From Acidobacteriota bacterium (GTDB lineage Bacteria; Acidobacteriota; Terriglobia; Terriglobales; Acidobacteriaceae): a DNA stretch of 64,000 nucleotides. The notes beneath the pieces were generated by a model, which was not told the origin of the DNA, searched no databases, and saw nothing but the letters and a program-made list of their open reading frames with translations. Shown here one piece after another: positions 27,626-37,626 of the stretch. Numbering within the stretch: the first letter of the stretch is position 1; each line of letters begins with the position of its first letter. Both the position numbers and the translations under genes were made by a program. The stretch covers positions 124,001 through 188,000 of the forward strand of contig JACPYL010000025.1 of the NCBI GenBank assembly GCA_016196065.1, in the 5' to 3' direction.

Positions 27626-30600
27626 ATGGAGATCATCATGCCGAAGCGTTCCACGTCGAAGTCCCGCTGGTTGGTTCTGATTTGCCTCGCGCTCTTGCTG
27701 CCGGCTCTGCTTTTAGGCCAAGCCTATTTCGGAACAGTCAGCGGCCAGTTGACTGACGCCACCGGAGCAGTGGTGCAGAACGCAAACGTCGTCCTTACCG
27801 ATCAACAAAAGGGATTTCTGTTCAAGACGACTTCCGATAGCAGCGGGCGCTATCTGCTCCGTTCCATTCCGCCCGGAGTCTATACGGTCTCGGCGGAAAT
27901 GAAGGGCTTCGACAAAGCGGTTAGCGCCAGGCTCAAAGTCGACATCAACGAGAACGCGACGGCGAATCTGACCCTGAAAGTGGCGGGAGCCAGCCAGAAC
28001 GTCCAGGTGGAGGCGCAGGGACAGTCCATCCAGACTGAAGATGCGGAGACCGGCCAAGTCGTCAATCGCAGGTTCATCAATAACCTGCCGTTGATCGACC
28101 GCAATGTGATCGCGCTGACCTCACTGGCGCCCGGCGTCACCGAAATGGATGACCAATGCGACGCGACCTGCACCGGCACAAATTTTGTTTCCAACGGAAG
28201 CCGCGGATCGACAGCGGACATTCTGTCCGACGGCGCTTCGGTCACAAACTCGGAACCCAACGGTGGCATTACGCAAGCTACCTACCTGCCCTCTCCGGAA
28301 GCGATCGAAGAATTCAAGGTGCAGCAGACTAACTTCAGCGCAGAGTATGGATTTTCCGGAGCGTCCGTGGTCAACATGATCACCCGCTCGGGCACGAACA
28401 AATTTCATGGCAGCGTGTACGACTTCGTCCGCGACGATAGCCTCGACGCGAACAACTGGTTCGCGAACCGGGCAGGCGATGCCATTCCGCCCCTGCGCCG
28501 TAACAATTACGGCTTTACCATCGGCGGGCCGATCATCAAGAACAAGACGTTTTTCTTTTTCGACTATGACCGCTTGCGTTCTTCGGGGCTGGGCACGGCC
28601 TCTGGAGCAGTCCCCACCGATCTCATGCGGACGGGCGACTTTGGCGAAGTGTGTGCAGCCCAGGGAGGGGCGTTCGACGACACCGGACTGTGCGATGTGG
28701 CAAGCGGCCAGATCTGGGATCCGTACTCGGGAGTTTTCGACTCCGATCAGGGCGGCGCAGTGCGCAGCCTATTCATCCCATTTAACAACGTCGCTAACTA
28801 CATCAGCCCTGGTAGTCCGAATCTGCCGGCGAATCTTCAGCCACCTCCAGGCGTTCCGGGCAACCTGATTGATCCAATCGCGCAGAAGATGATGAACCTT
28901 TTTCCAGAGCCTAATTTTTCGGGAGGAGACATCTACCAGAACTGGTTCGGTTCCGGCTCAAGCCACAGTTACAACGACCAGTTTGATATCAAAGTCGACC
29001 ATCGCTTCAGCGAAAACAATTTGATGAGCGTGAAGTTTTCGTATCAATACAGTCACGGGCTGGGCCTGGATTGCTTCAAAAACTTCGCCGATCCCTGCCA
29101 GGGTGGACCAATGCCCACCTGTTTGCCATCAATGACACGCACACTTTTAGTCCGACCCTGTTATTGAACCTCACTCTTGGATTTACTCGCGGGGTATGGC
29201 ACATCAACGCCTACAGCCCTCACGGCGTTGCGGACCCGCTCGCCGAACTGAACTTCCCCTCATACCTGGACAGCAACGGATTCAAGGGCGTTCCCGCGAT
29301 CTTTATCGATCAGTACCCGAGTGCTGGCTACACCAACATCGGCACTGATCCTTATGGGAACTACCGTTTGGGCCAGGACACGGGACAACTTGCCGCCACG
29401 CTCGACAAGGTGCATGGTAAGCACGAGATCAAGTTTGGCGTTGACAGCCGAATCCATCAGATCAACTACATCCAAACCAACGCCCCCAACGGCGTCTTCT
29501 CCTTCGGTACCGACGGCACGTATGGCTGTCCCACAGGACGCGACGAGTGCGGCGGCGATTCGATGGCCAGCTTCCTGATGGGCCAGCTATCCCAGGGTTG
29601 CGGCGGCAACGGCTGTGGCTCGTCCTACGAGATCCAGTTCGCGCCCGCCACCACAAATTACCAGTACGGCTTCTTCGTGCAGGACAACTGGAAGTTCAAT
29701 CCCAAACTGACTCTGAATCTAGGATTGCGCTATGACGTTACCCTACCTCGCACCGATCGCCATAATCGGCAGAACTGGTTTGATCCGAATGTGGCAAGTC
29801 CTTTGAATGGCGGCAGCCTCACTTATGCCGATGCGGTCACCGGTCAACCCGTGACGGTTCCCCTGACCGGCGGCGAATTTTTTGCAAACTCCAAGCAACG
29901 TACAAACTACAAAACGGACTGGAGCAACCTCCAGCCACGCATCGGCTTCGCCTACCAGTTTGCTCCGAAGATGGTGGTGCGTGGAGGCTACGGCATTTAC
30001 TACGGCCAGTCGCGATCGGGCGTGACGGGCGTCGTGCCCTATGGCGCTCAGGGCTTCAACCAGTCCACCAACGCCATCACCACGTATCTGAATGATGGCG
30101 CCACTCCCTACTTGCACTTGGGCGATCCCTTCCCCAACGGCTTAATCCAGCCCGCGGGGAACTCGCTGGGATTGATGAACGATGTGGGCTTTGGGGCGAA
30201 TGGCCCGCTTCGCACCGCTGCAGGGAACAGAACTCCCTACGAGCAGAGCTGGAGCTTCGGGATCGAGCGCCAACTGCCCGGTAACATCGTGATCAATGCG
30301 GAGTACATCGGAAAGAAGGGGACACACTTACCTTTCAGCGGCGCGAACCAGCCCAACCACCTCGGGCCGTGGGTTGAGAGCTTGCCCATCACGGGCCCGG
30401 ACCCTGACCAGCCGTGCCTGACTCTCACTATCTCCTGCCTGAATAGCTTCGTAGACAACCCGTTCGCAGGAATCATCACCGACCCCAACAGTTCTCTGTC
30501 TGGTCCGCAGGTTCAATATTCTCAGTTGCTGTCTCCCTATCCACACTTCACCAGTGTTGCTACGGAACCGCAGCTGATTGCCAATTCCATCTATCACGGG

Positions 30601-31332
30601 CTGCAGTTGCTCGCGGAGAAGAAGTACTCTAACGGCTTGCAGTTGCTCGTGAGCTACACGTGGTCGAAGTCGATCGACGACTCCTCCAACGCAGACGATA
30701 ATGTGACTTGGCTGGGGAGCTTTACAAGTCTGCAGAACCCCAACAAGCCATGGCTGGAGCGGAGTCTCTCCACGTTCGACATTCCCCATGTGGTGCAGTT
30801 CAGCTATACCTACGACCTGCCCTTTGGACGCGGACGCGCCATGCTGGGCAATATGCCTCGAGTTCTCGAGATGATTATCGGTGGCTGGAAAACAAATGGC
30901 ATCTGGCGGATCGCCGATGGACGTCCGTTAGCCTTCTCCGTTGCTGACGGTCAATCTCTTCCGACTTATGGAGGACAGCGGCCCAACATTGTGGGCACGC
31001 CCAAGCGCAATCACGGCTCCGATTGGGTAGACAACTACTTTGCGGATCCCAGCGTGTTCCAGCGCCCCGACGACTTCACGATAGGCAACGCTCCACGAGC
31101 GATGGGAAGCATCCGCAGTCCCTGGTCGTTCACCAGCGATTTGTCCTTAGGGAAGCAAATCACGATTCGCGAAGAGATGAACCTCGAATTTCGTATCGAG
31201 GCCAAGAATGCGTTCAATCATCCCGTGTTTGGCGCGCCAGTCACCGCGGTGGACGATGACAACTTCGGAAAGGTTACCTATACATCAGTCGGGCCGAGAG
31301 AGATGCAGTTGGCGGTGAAGTTTAACTTCTAG
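27626..31332 (+). pseudogene. TonB-dependent receptor split by one frameshift
   Basis: Two frames, 27626-29167 and about 29110-31332, together make one receptor of about 1235 residues closely related to the receptor at 7714-11532. N-terminal half: signal peptide (LVLICLALLLPALLLGQ), regulatory-like domain, plug with NNLPLIDRNVIAL and NGSRGSTADILSDG. In the first frame 'CFKNFADPCQGGP' is followed by junk; in the second 'NAHLFAINDTHTFSP' resumes the homology. One base appears to be missing close to 29108-29112. The second half ends in the expected LAVKFNF. No slippery heptamer is present, so this is a mutation or a sequencing error rather than programmed frameshifting. Everything outside this point is intact. 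Confidence 0.75.
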
Positions 31333-31370
31333 CTTGATAGAACGTCAGGTTGCACGTAGCAGTCTGCTGC

Positions 31371-31401
31371 AAGCCGTCCGGCTATCCTCTGCTGGCGGCT
31401 T
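31371..31401 (+). terminator. Hairpin between convergent receptor and sulfatase-like genes
   Basis: AAGCCG and CGGCTT form outer arms, with a further CC/GG inside past a bulge, followed by GGATTTTG. A modest rho-independent terminator candidate after the receptor stop. Confidence 0.35.
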
Positions 31402-31440
31402 GGATTTTGCGCGGAAAATGGCCTAACGACGGATGTCTGA

Positions 31441-33543
31441 CTAGTGTCGATTTGGAGCTATGTCTTCTGAAGGCGTTCCAAGTCTGGACCCTCCATGCGA
31501 CCGGAGGCGTTCTGCTTCCGCAAGTTCCCGCGCAGCATTCGTCGTCTGTCCTAGTTCCGTGTAAGCATTCGCAAGGAAGCCATGCGCGTCGATGGAATCT
31601 GGACGAAGCCTGGTCGCTTTCTTCAGGTACGGTAATGCCTCCGCCGGCTTGGGCTCTCGAAGCAGCAAGCGCCCCAGAAGAAAGTTCGCGCCGAAATTGT
31701 TCGGGTCGAGCCGAACCGCATTCCGAAACTCTCCCGCTGCTTCAGGAACGCGCGCGACGCGCTGATACACCAGTGCCAAATAGAAGTGCATCATGGAAGA
31801 ACTAGTCATTTGCGAAACAGCGGCTTCGAAGTGCGGCAATGCGTCGTCCCAATGACCGGTTTTCACCAGGGCGCACCCTAATTCGTAGCGAGCAAACGCA
31901 TCCTCGGGTTTCTTTTCTACCAGACTCTGCAGTGGCGCCACCGCCTTCTGATACTCCTTCATTGCCATGTACGCCCTGCCCAGTTGCAGCAAGGCGATCG
32001 GAGTATTTGGCTCCTCTTTGAGAACTTGTTCCAGGATTGGAGCCGCCTCCTGAAACTGTTCTTGTTCGGTCTCCACGAGAGCGTCATAGAGAAGGTTGGC
32101 GATCGCGATCTTTTGTTTCGGGTCCACGCCACCTTCCTGGTCCCCGCCGTCCGCACTCGCAGAAGAAGAGCTGAGATAGCCGAGTGCGTGCAAGCTTTCG
32201 GATTGCTCGAGATTCAGCGGCTTCCTTTCTTGTGCGCCCCCTTTTGTTTTGCGGTAGAACTCCGCCATTTGGGCCACAGCTGTGTCGGCAATCGCTTTCG
32301 AATCAGCGGCGAGGTTGTGCGCCGAAAGCGGGTCCGCTACCTGGTCGTATAACTCGCGCTCCGGAGCCCCCACATACAAATGCTTCGCGGTCCGCCAAGC
32401 CTGCAATTTGCTCCAGCCAAATGACAGATGACCATAACCGCTTTCCGAATAGACGGGTCGCGGCGCATTCGGGCCGTCGCCGCGCTCGACGACCGTTGTG
32501 TCGGCGGACGTCATCAAGCTCATCAGCGACTCGCCTTGCATGCCCGAGGGGACAGGCAGTCGTGCCGCTTGCAGGATCGTGGGTGCAACATCGACCAAGC
32601 CCACTCGCGTGGCGACGTTCTGCGCGGCCCGCTGTCCAGGTACTTTGATCAGCAAGGGCACGTGGATGGTTTCATCGTAAAGAAAAATGCCGTGATGATT
32701 CTCTCCATGCTCTCCGAATGCCTCTCCATGATCGGCCATGACCGCAACCACCGCCGTATCGAGCAGGCCGCGCGTTCGCAACCCGGCTAGTAGTTTGGCG
32801 AGAACTGCGTCTGTATAGGCGATCTCTCCGTCGTAAGGCTCCGCTTGATAACGCGTCTTGAAGGGTTCCGGGGGACTATAGGGATCATGGGGATCGTAGA
32901 GATGTACCCAGAGAAAGAACGGTCCCGGAGGCCGCTTGCCAAGCCAACCGAGAGCATGGCCGACTACATCTTCACCGCGCCGTTCCAGGCTGTGATATCG
33001 ATCCTCGTTTGCCCTCCGCCGATGAAACCCTGCGTCATACACATCGAAGCCTCGTTCGAAACCCATTGCGAGCCTCTTCGGTTCCAGCACCAGCGCGCCA
33101 ACAAATGCCGCGGTCCGGTATCCGCTCTTGTGGAGAATGTCCGGCAAGAACGGCAGCGTCTGGCCGAGAGGATCACCCATGTAATTCACTTGATTGAACT
33201 GCGGATACGTCCCCGTAAGGATGACCGCGTGTGACGGCGTGGTCAGGGGGACCTGAGCATAAGCGCGGGAAAAAACAGATGATTTGCTTGCGAGCGCGTC
33301 CAGATTGGGCGTGAGACCGCGCTGCGAACCGAGGAACCCCATACGATCGGCCCGAGTCGTATCGAGTGTAATGAGAATGATATTTGGGCGCGGTGAAACG
33401 GCAGGCTTGCCGCTAGGAGAACCGAAAACGTAAGCTGCCAGCAACACGATCGGCAAAAAAAATAAAAACAACCGGCGCGAACCGGCCCAAACCCCCACCT
33501 TCGGAACCATGTGGGCAGTTCCATCTTGTACAGCCTGACGCAT
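31441..33543 (-). CDS. Membrane-anchored sulfatase-fold hydrolase fused to TPR repeats
   Basis: About 700 residues: N-terminal membrane anchor or signal (RRLFLFFLPIVLLAAYVFG, 23-41), alkaline-phosphatase/sulfatase-fold domain (about 52-430) and five or six TPR units (about 480-690). Metal-site motifs are present: ITLDTTRADRMG (58-69), HLYDPHDPY and MADHGEAFGEHG. The sulfatase signature CxPSR, whose Cys/Ser becomes formylglycine, reads TTPSHAVILTG, with Thr at the nucleophile position (about 101) and His for Arg. It therefore cannot make formylglycine; Thr nucleophiles occur in phosphodiesterase and phosphotransferase members of the fold. ATG at 33543 is preferred to GTG at 33561. Divergent from a TonB receptor. 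Confidence 0.75.
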   Translation of the reverse strand: MRQAVQDGTAHMVPKVGVWAGSRRLFLFFLPIVLLAAYVFGSPSGKPAVSPRPNIILITLDTTRADRMGFLGSQRGLTPNLDALASKSSVFSRAYAQVPLTTPSHAVILTGTYPQFNQVNYMGDPLGQTLPFLPDILHKSGYRTAAFVGALVLEPKRLAMGFERGFDVYDAGFHRRRANEDRYHSLERRGEDVVGHALGWLGKRPPGPFFLWVHLYDPHDPYSPPEPFKTRYQAEPYDGEIAYTDAVLAKLLAGLRTRGLLDTAVVAVMADHGEAFGEHGENHHGIFLYDETIHVPLLIKVPGQRAAQNVATRVGLVDVAPTILQAARLPVPSGMQGESLMSLMTSADTTVVERGDGPNAPRPVYSESGYGHLSFGWSKLQAWRTAKHLYVGAPERELYDQVADPLSAHNLAADSKAIADTAVAQMAEFYRKTKGGAQERKPLNLEQSESLHALGYLSSSSASADGGDQEGGVDPKQKIAIANLLYDALVETEQEQFQEAAPILEQVLKEEPNTPIALLQLGRAYMAMKEYQKAVAPLQSLVEKKPEDAFARYELGCALVKTGHWDDALPHFEAAVSQMTSSSMMHFYLALVYQRVARVPEAAGEFRNAVRLDPNNFGANFLLGRLLLREPKPAEALPYLKKATRLRPDSIDAHGFLANAYTELGQTTNAARELAEAERLRSHGGSRLGTPSEDIAPNRH

Positions 33544-33586
33544 CGTCTTTCTCGCTCCCACGTAAAGATTGGCCAGTCTACACCGG

Positions 33587-33606
33587 ACCTATACCAACGT
33601 ATAGGT
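33587..33606. promoter_or_regulatory. Perfect inverted repeat between two divergent promoters
   Basis: ACCTATAC-CAAC-GTATAGGT has two perfect 8-bp arms around a 4-bp centre. It covers the -10 of the candidate sulfatase-gene promoter and ends 15 bases ahead of the receptor -35, so a bound factor could shut one gene and activate or block the other. A dimeric regulator site is the simplest reading; no regulator gene is adjacent. Confidence 0.6.
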
Positions 33607-33617
33607 ATCGCTATCAA
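33588..33617 (-). promoter_or_regulatory. Candidate promoter of the sulfatase-like gene
   Basis: Minus-strand TTGATA (33617-33612), 18-base spacer, TATAGG (33593-33588). Predicted start near 33581 gives a leader of about 38 bases to ATG 33543. The -10 lies in the inverted repeat. Confidence 0.45.
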
Positions 33618-33620
33618 GCC

Positions 33621-33649
33621 TTGACTCCAGCGGAGTTGTGAAATATGCT
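33621..33649 (+). promoter_or_regulatory. Candidate promoter of the TonB receptor at 33745
   Basis: TTGACT at 33621-33626, exactly 17 bases, TATGCT at 33644-33649. Predicted start near 33656, giving a leader of about 90 bases. Confidence 0.6.
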
Positions 33650-33744
33650 TCGCGGAAATTGTGGAGAAGCTAGATCCCCTGCCCCACCGTACTAGCTTCG
33701 CGGTTCAGGATTGCGACGATTCGAAAAAGATGAGGGGGCTTCCC

Positions 33745-36700
33745 ATGACGCTCAGATCATTCAGCTGTGCAATGAGCATTACGCTGTGCCTGGCGTGTCT
33801 TGCAACACCTGTCCTTGCACAAACCACCTTTGGAACGCTTCTAGGAACAGTCACCGACCCTTCTGGCGCCGTGATGCCGAACGTGTCCGTCACGGTCACG
33901 AACCAGGGCGAAAATATCTCACGCGAAGTGCATAGCGATGCGCAGGGCAATTATCAGGCCGAGAACATGAAAGCGGGACTGTATACCGTAACGGCGAAAG
34001 TAACCGGCTTTCGCGAAGTGTCCGTGACTGAGATTCGGTTGTTGGCGCGGCAGACCGTGCGTGCCGACTTGAAACTCGTGATGGGGAGCACCGCCGAAAA
34101 AGTCTCAGTGGAAGCCAATGCGGAATTAATCAACACCGAGTCAGCTACGATCTCGGCAAGTTTTGGTAGCAACGAAGTTCTTTCCTTGCCGGCGAACTAC
34201 CGCGGAGCGGGGAGCACCAGTCCATATGCGTTGCTGATGTACTTGCCGGGCGTCCAGGCGGATTCAGGGGGCAAAATCGGGGTACAAGGCGCCAAGCCCT
34301 TTCAGGTCGAATATTCGGTGGATGGAATTTCTACCGCGAACATCCGGTTTGCCGGCGCGCAGACTGAAATGTTCCCTTCCGCAGAAAATATCGCCGAAAT
34401 GAAAGTTCAGGGGGTTGAGAATAGCGCCGAATATGGCCAGGTGGGCGACGTCACCACGACCACCAAGAGTGGTACCAACGCGTTCCATGGCGCGGCGTTT
34501 GAGTACCTGCAGAATGCCGCGCTCGACGCCATTCCATTCGGAAACCAGACTGTGGGCAAGGCGGCCAAGAGCGCCAACACCTTTGGCGGTTCCCTGGGTG
34601 GGCCGATCTTCAGGAACAAAACCTTCTTCACCGTGACCTACGAGGGAATGCGGTATCGCACTGGGGGAACGATTCACGAGACGGTGCCCACCCAGGCGAT
34701 GCGGGACGGCAACTTCAACAACCTTTTTTACGATCAGGATCGCCAGCAACCGGTGACAGTGTTTGATCTCGATGGAAATCCTTACGACAACAATACGATC
34801 CCCACCGATCAGATCAATCGCGTTGCTCCCTTGATATTGAAATATTATCCCTTGCCGAATGCCGGGGACGTTAACGACTTTCACTTCGATAATCACATTG
34901 TGAATGTTCCGAACCCGATCCTCTCCGATCAGTTCGACGTTCGAATCGATCACACCATCAATTCCAAGCAGAATGTATTTGGACGCTGGTCGTACAAGAC
35001 GAGCAACAGTACCTCTCCCAGCGGATTGGGCCTCCCTTCGCAAATCAACTACGACACGCAACATCAGGTTGTTCTGGCTCATAACTATGCGATCACACCG
35101 ACCCTGGTGAATGAATTGCGCGGCGGACTCAGCCGCGGTAACAACTACGGGACCTTCTCTTTGGATGGCCCGGCCTTCATGCAAGACTTGGCACTCAACG
35201 GACTGGGACCGTTTCCCCCGGGCGGCTTCCCCCAAATGGTGCCTGGCTTTGGTGGCTATTTCGACGATGTTTCACGCATTAACCATTCGCGTCCTTCCTA
35301 CCAGATCAACAGGAATTTTCAGATTAATGAGAACCTGACCTGGACCAAAGGCAAGCACACGATGAAGTTTGGTTTCGATTGGCGCAAGCTTCGCTTGACG
35401 GATGGTTGGTATTCCAGCACCGGGGACGACTACGGAGATTTTTGGTTCAACGGCCAGTACACAGGCTACGATTTTGCCGACTTCATGTTGGGAGTTCCCT
35501 ACTACAGTTACGTCACCCACACCGCTCCCAATATCGACGGCAGGACCACGCACTACTATGCGTACGCGGAGGATACATTCAAGGTTACTCCCAAGCTGAC
35601 TCTGGACGTGGGAATACGGTTTACGAGGCTGCCACCTTTTGACGATCCCATCAATCACACCAACTTTGATCCCAGCGTACCCGGCACGGGGCGGGTCATC
35701 ATCTCGTCCGACCCAAGATCTCTGGCGGCAACGCAACCGCTGTTTGCGCAGAATATCAATGCCTGCAACTCACCCAACCAGGTCAACCCAAATCCCGATC
35801 CAAATAGCCCCTGTACTCCCTTCCTGACTGCCAAGCAGGCCGGCTGGCCGGAAGGATTGCGTAAGACCTATTCTCATTTCAGTCCGCGATTTGGTTTTGC
35901 CTATCGGCCGCTTGCAGACAACTCAACCGTCGTCCGCGGCGGTGTGGGAGTCTATTCCGTAACGACTTTAGGGTCAGTATTTTATTCCATCGCCGGCGTT
36001 CACGATGGTTTTCAGGCCAATTTTGCCAATGAGTTCCCTGGCGACTCGGGATTCTTCCAGTTCCCCAACGTTCAGAACGGCGACCCACTCGGGCTGGCGC
36101 TTGGCACACAGAAATTTGAAACCTCGAACCAGTTCGATAAGAAAGACCCATACGTAATTCAGTGGAACCTTACGGCCGAACGAACTTTGCACGGCAACAC
36201 TGCCCTGCGTCTCTCGTACATTGGCAGTCGGGGACTTCAACTCACGTGGGCCCCGAATCTCAATCAACCACTGCCGTCTACGACCCCTTACTTCTCCAGA
36301 CCAGACTCGGACCGGCCATTTCCGAATTGGAGTTTCATCTATTCGCGGGCCAGCGGCGCAACCAGTTCCTACCATTCCATGCAGACCGAATTGATCCACA
36401 AGTATTCCAACGGTCTCACCTTTCAATCCACATGGACCTGGGCACATAACCTGGCGGACGACGAATCGTTCCCTGGGTCGTTTTTCGGCGGAGAGGCCGG
36501 AGACGGAGCCTCGCTGAACCGATTTAACCGGCACGGAGACTGGGGCAACGCCAGCGGCACGCGGCGACATCGTTGGATGACCACCATGCTTTATGAACTG
36601 CCCATCGGTAGGGGCAAGCGCTTTATGGGAGGCGCCAACAGCGTGGTGAATGGGTTCCTTGGAGGCTGGAGGCTAAGTACCATTTTCCTTGCTCAAACCG

Positions 36701-37164
36701 GACCGTTCCTGACGGCATGGGTGCAAGGCGACTCCTCGGGGACAGGCACGCAAGCCAGTCGAACTGCTGGGCAGCGTCCGGATTCTTTCGGCAATCCCAA
36801 CATTTCGAACCCGAAACCCGACCATTATTGGAATGCTGATGTGTTCGCCTGCCCCGGGGACCCCAAAGGCCAATTCTCCGGCTGCAATTTTGAAGATCCG
36901 AAGGGAATATTTGGCAACAGCGCTACCGGAAATCTCATCGGCCCCGGCACGATTAACCTGTCGCTTGGGCTCGCCAAAGATTTCCGGATATCCGAGCGTG
37001 TGAACTGCAAGTTCGAAAGCAGCTTCACCAACCTTCCCAACCATCCCAACCTGGCCGATCCGGACACAAATGTCGGCGGCGCTTTCGGTGTCGTCACCAG
37101 CGCGCGTGGCAGTGACAGTGGTGGAAACCGCGTTGGGCAGTTCGCTTTGCGAATTGAGTTCTAA
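33745..37164 (+). CDS. TonB-dependent receptor with carboxypeptidase-regulatory-like domain
   Basis: About 1139 residues. ATG at 33745 is chosen for GAGGGGG six bases upstream and an immediate signal peptide (MTLRSFSCAMSITLCLACLATPVLAQ); earlier in-frame starts at 33661 and 33730 would add a charged leader. Regulatory-like domain about 28-110; plug about 118-260 with 'GVQGAKPFQVEYSVDGIST' and 'VENSAEYGQVGDVTTTTKSGTN'; barrel to LRIEF. The plug lacks the LPLNGRN motif of its neighbours and reads LPANYRGAG instead, so it belongs to another subgroup. A strong hairpin terminator follows. Gene pairs divergently with the sulfatase-fold protein, which suggests a phosphorylated or sulfated substrate. 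Confidence 0.9.
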   Translation: MTLRSFSCAMSITLCLACLATPVLAQTTFGTLLGTVTDPSGAVMPNVSVTVTNQGENISREVHSDAQGNYQAENMKAGLYTVTAKVTGFREVSVTEIRLLARQTVRADLKLVMGSTAEKVSVEANAELINTESATISASFGSNEVLSLPANYRGAGSTSPYALLMYLPGVQADSGGKIGVQGAKPFQVEYSVDGISTANIRFAGAQTEMFPSAENIAEMKVQGVENSAEYGQVGDVTTTTKSGTNAFHGAAFEYLQNAALDAIPFGNQTVGKAAKSANTFGGSLGGPIFRNKTFFTVTYEGMRYRTGGTIHETVPTQAMRDGNFNNLFYDQDRQQPVTVFDLDGNPYDNNTIPTDQINRVAPLILKYYPLPNAGDVNDFHFDNHIVNVPNPILSDQFDVRIDHTINSKQNVFGRWSYKTSNSTSPSGLGLPSQINYDTQHQVVLAHNYAITPTLVNELRGGLSRGNNYGTFSLDGPAFMQDLALNGLGPFPPGGFPQMVPGFGGYFDDVSRINHSRPSYQINRNFQINENLTWTKGKHTMKFGFDWRKLRLTDGWYSSTGDDYGDFWFNGQYTGYDFADFMLGVPYYSYVTHTAPNIDGRTTHYYAYAEDTFKVTPKLTLDVGIRFTRLPPFDDPINHTNFDPSVPGTGRVIISSDPRSLAATQPLFAQNINACNSPNQVNPNPDPNSPCTPFLTAKQAGWPEGLRKTYSHFSPRFGFAYRPLADNSTVVRGGVGVYSVTTLGSVFYSIAGVHDGFQANFANEFPGDSGFFQFPNVQNGDPLGLALGTQKFETSNQFDKKDPYVIQWNLTAERTLHGNTALRLSYIGSRGLQLTWAPNLNQPLPSTTPYFSRPDSDRPFPNWSFIYSRASGATSSYHSMQTELIHKYSNGLTFQSTWTWAHNLADDESFPGSFFGGEAGDGASLNRFNRHGDWGNASGTRRHRWMTTMLYELPIGRGKRFMGGANSVVNGFLGGWRLSTIFLAQTGPFLTAWVQGDSSGTGTQASRTAGQRPDSFGNPNISNPKPDHYWNADVFACPGDPKGQFSGCNFEDPKGIFGNSATGNLIGPGTINLSLGLAKDFRISERVNCKFESSFTNLPNHPNLADPDTNVGGAFGVVTSARGSDSGGNRVGQFALRIEF

Positions 37165-37186
37165 CATCAACGCAGAGAAATCATGC

Positions 37187-37209
37187 GGGGAAAACCGGAG
37201 GTTTTCCCC
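37187..37209 (+). terminator. Strong hairpin after the receptor gene
   Basis: GGGGAAAACC (37187-37196) and GGTTTTCCCC (37200-37209) form a perfect 10-bp stem with a 3-base loop, 22 bases after the receptor stop; a moderately T-rich stretch follows. Confidence 0.7.
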
Positions 37210-37264
37210 CGTCTTCTTGGATTCTGCGAACCAAGAAACAACCTTTTTGAATAGTGCTACCACC

Positions 37265-37320
37265 GAGGGTTAAGTGGTGAGCGCGGAAGGAATCGAACCT
37301 TCAACCTACTGATTAAGAGT
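37265..37320. repeat. Left attachment repeat (attL-like)
   Basis: Perfect 56-bp copy of 55270-55325, carrying the 3' 46 nt of the tRNA (37275-37320) plus 10 bases beyond. Similarity continues weakly on the outer side (GCTA..CACCGA in both). Right of 37320 the tRNA sequence stops and island DNA begins, so this is not a working tRNA gene. Confidence 0.9.
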
Positions 37321-37626
37321 ACTTGTGGAACGAAGAATCAACACATTAGCGCAGCTTAGATGAGTTCGCATTGGCGAGTGAAAATGCCGGTGTTAGCGCT
37401 TCGGGCCAACGTGAAGACCAACGCATACAACCGGCCACTGGGCACAAAATTGGGCACAGAAGCAAGCGCACGGTTTTCGAGTTGTTCCGGCGAAATTTGC
37501 CCACTACCTCTAGATTTAGAGGTGACTCCCCTGACGGGAAAGTCGCGCCGGTGGCAAGATGGTTTCAGGAGACCGTCCCCTTCCCCTTGCAGGGCGCAAC
37601 TCGCACGCCTCGGCACTTAAACATAT
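37321..37626. other. 306-base non-coding left end of the island
   Basis: No gene is supportable. At 37443-37463 the words GGGCACAAAATTGGGCACA echo GGGCACAATTCTGGGCACA at the 3' end of the integrase gene (55192-55210), so this may hold the tail of an older, related integrase. Short reading frames here on both strands lack any recognisable motif. Confidence 0.35.

Noticed and set aside
29071-29140. Programmed frameshifting in the split TonB receptor
   Set aside because: No slippery heptamer, Shine-Dalgarno-like stimulator or downstream pseudoknot is visible at the junction.
37265-37330. A second tRNA-Lys gene
   Set aside because: Only the 3' 46 nt are present; the acceptor 5' strand, D-arm and half of the anticodon arm are missing, so it is an att copy.
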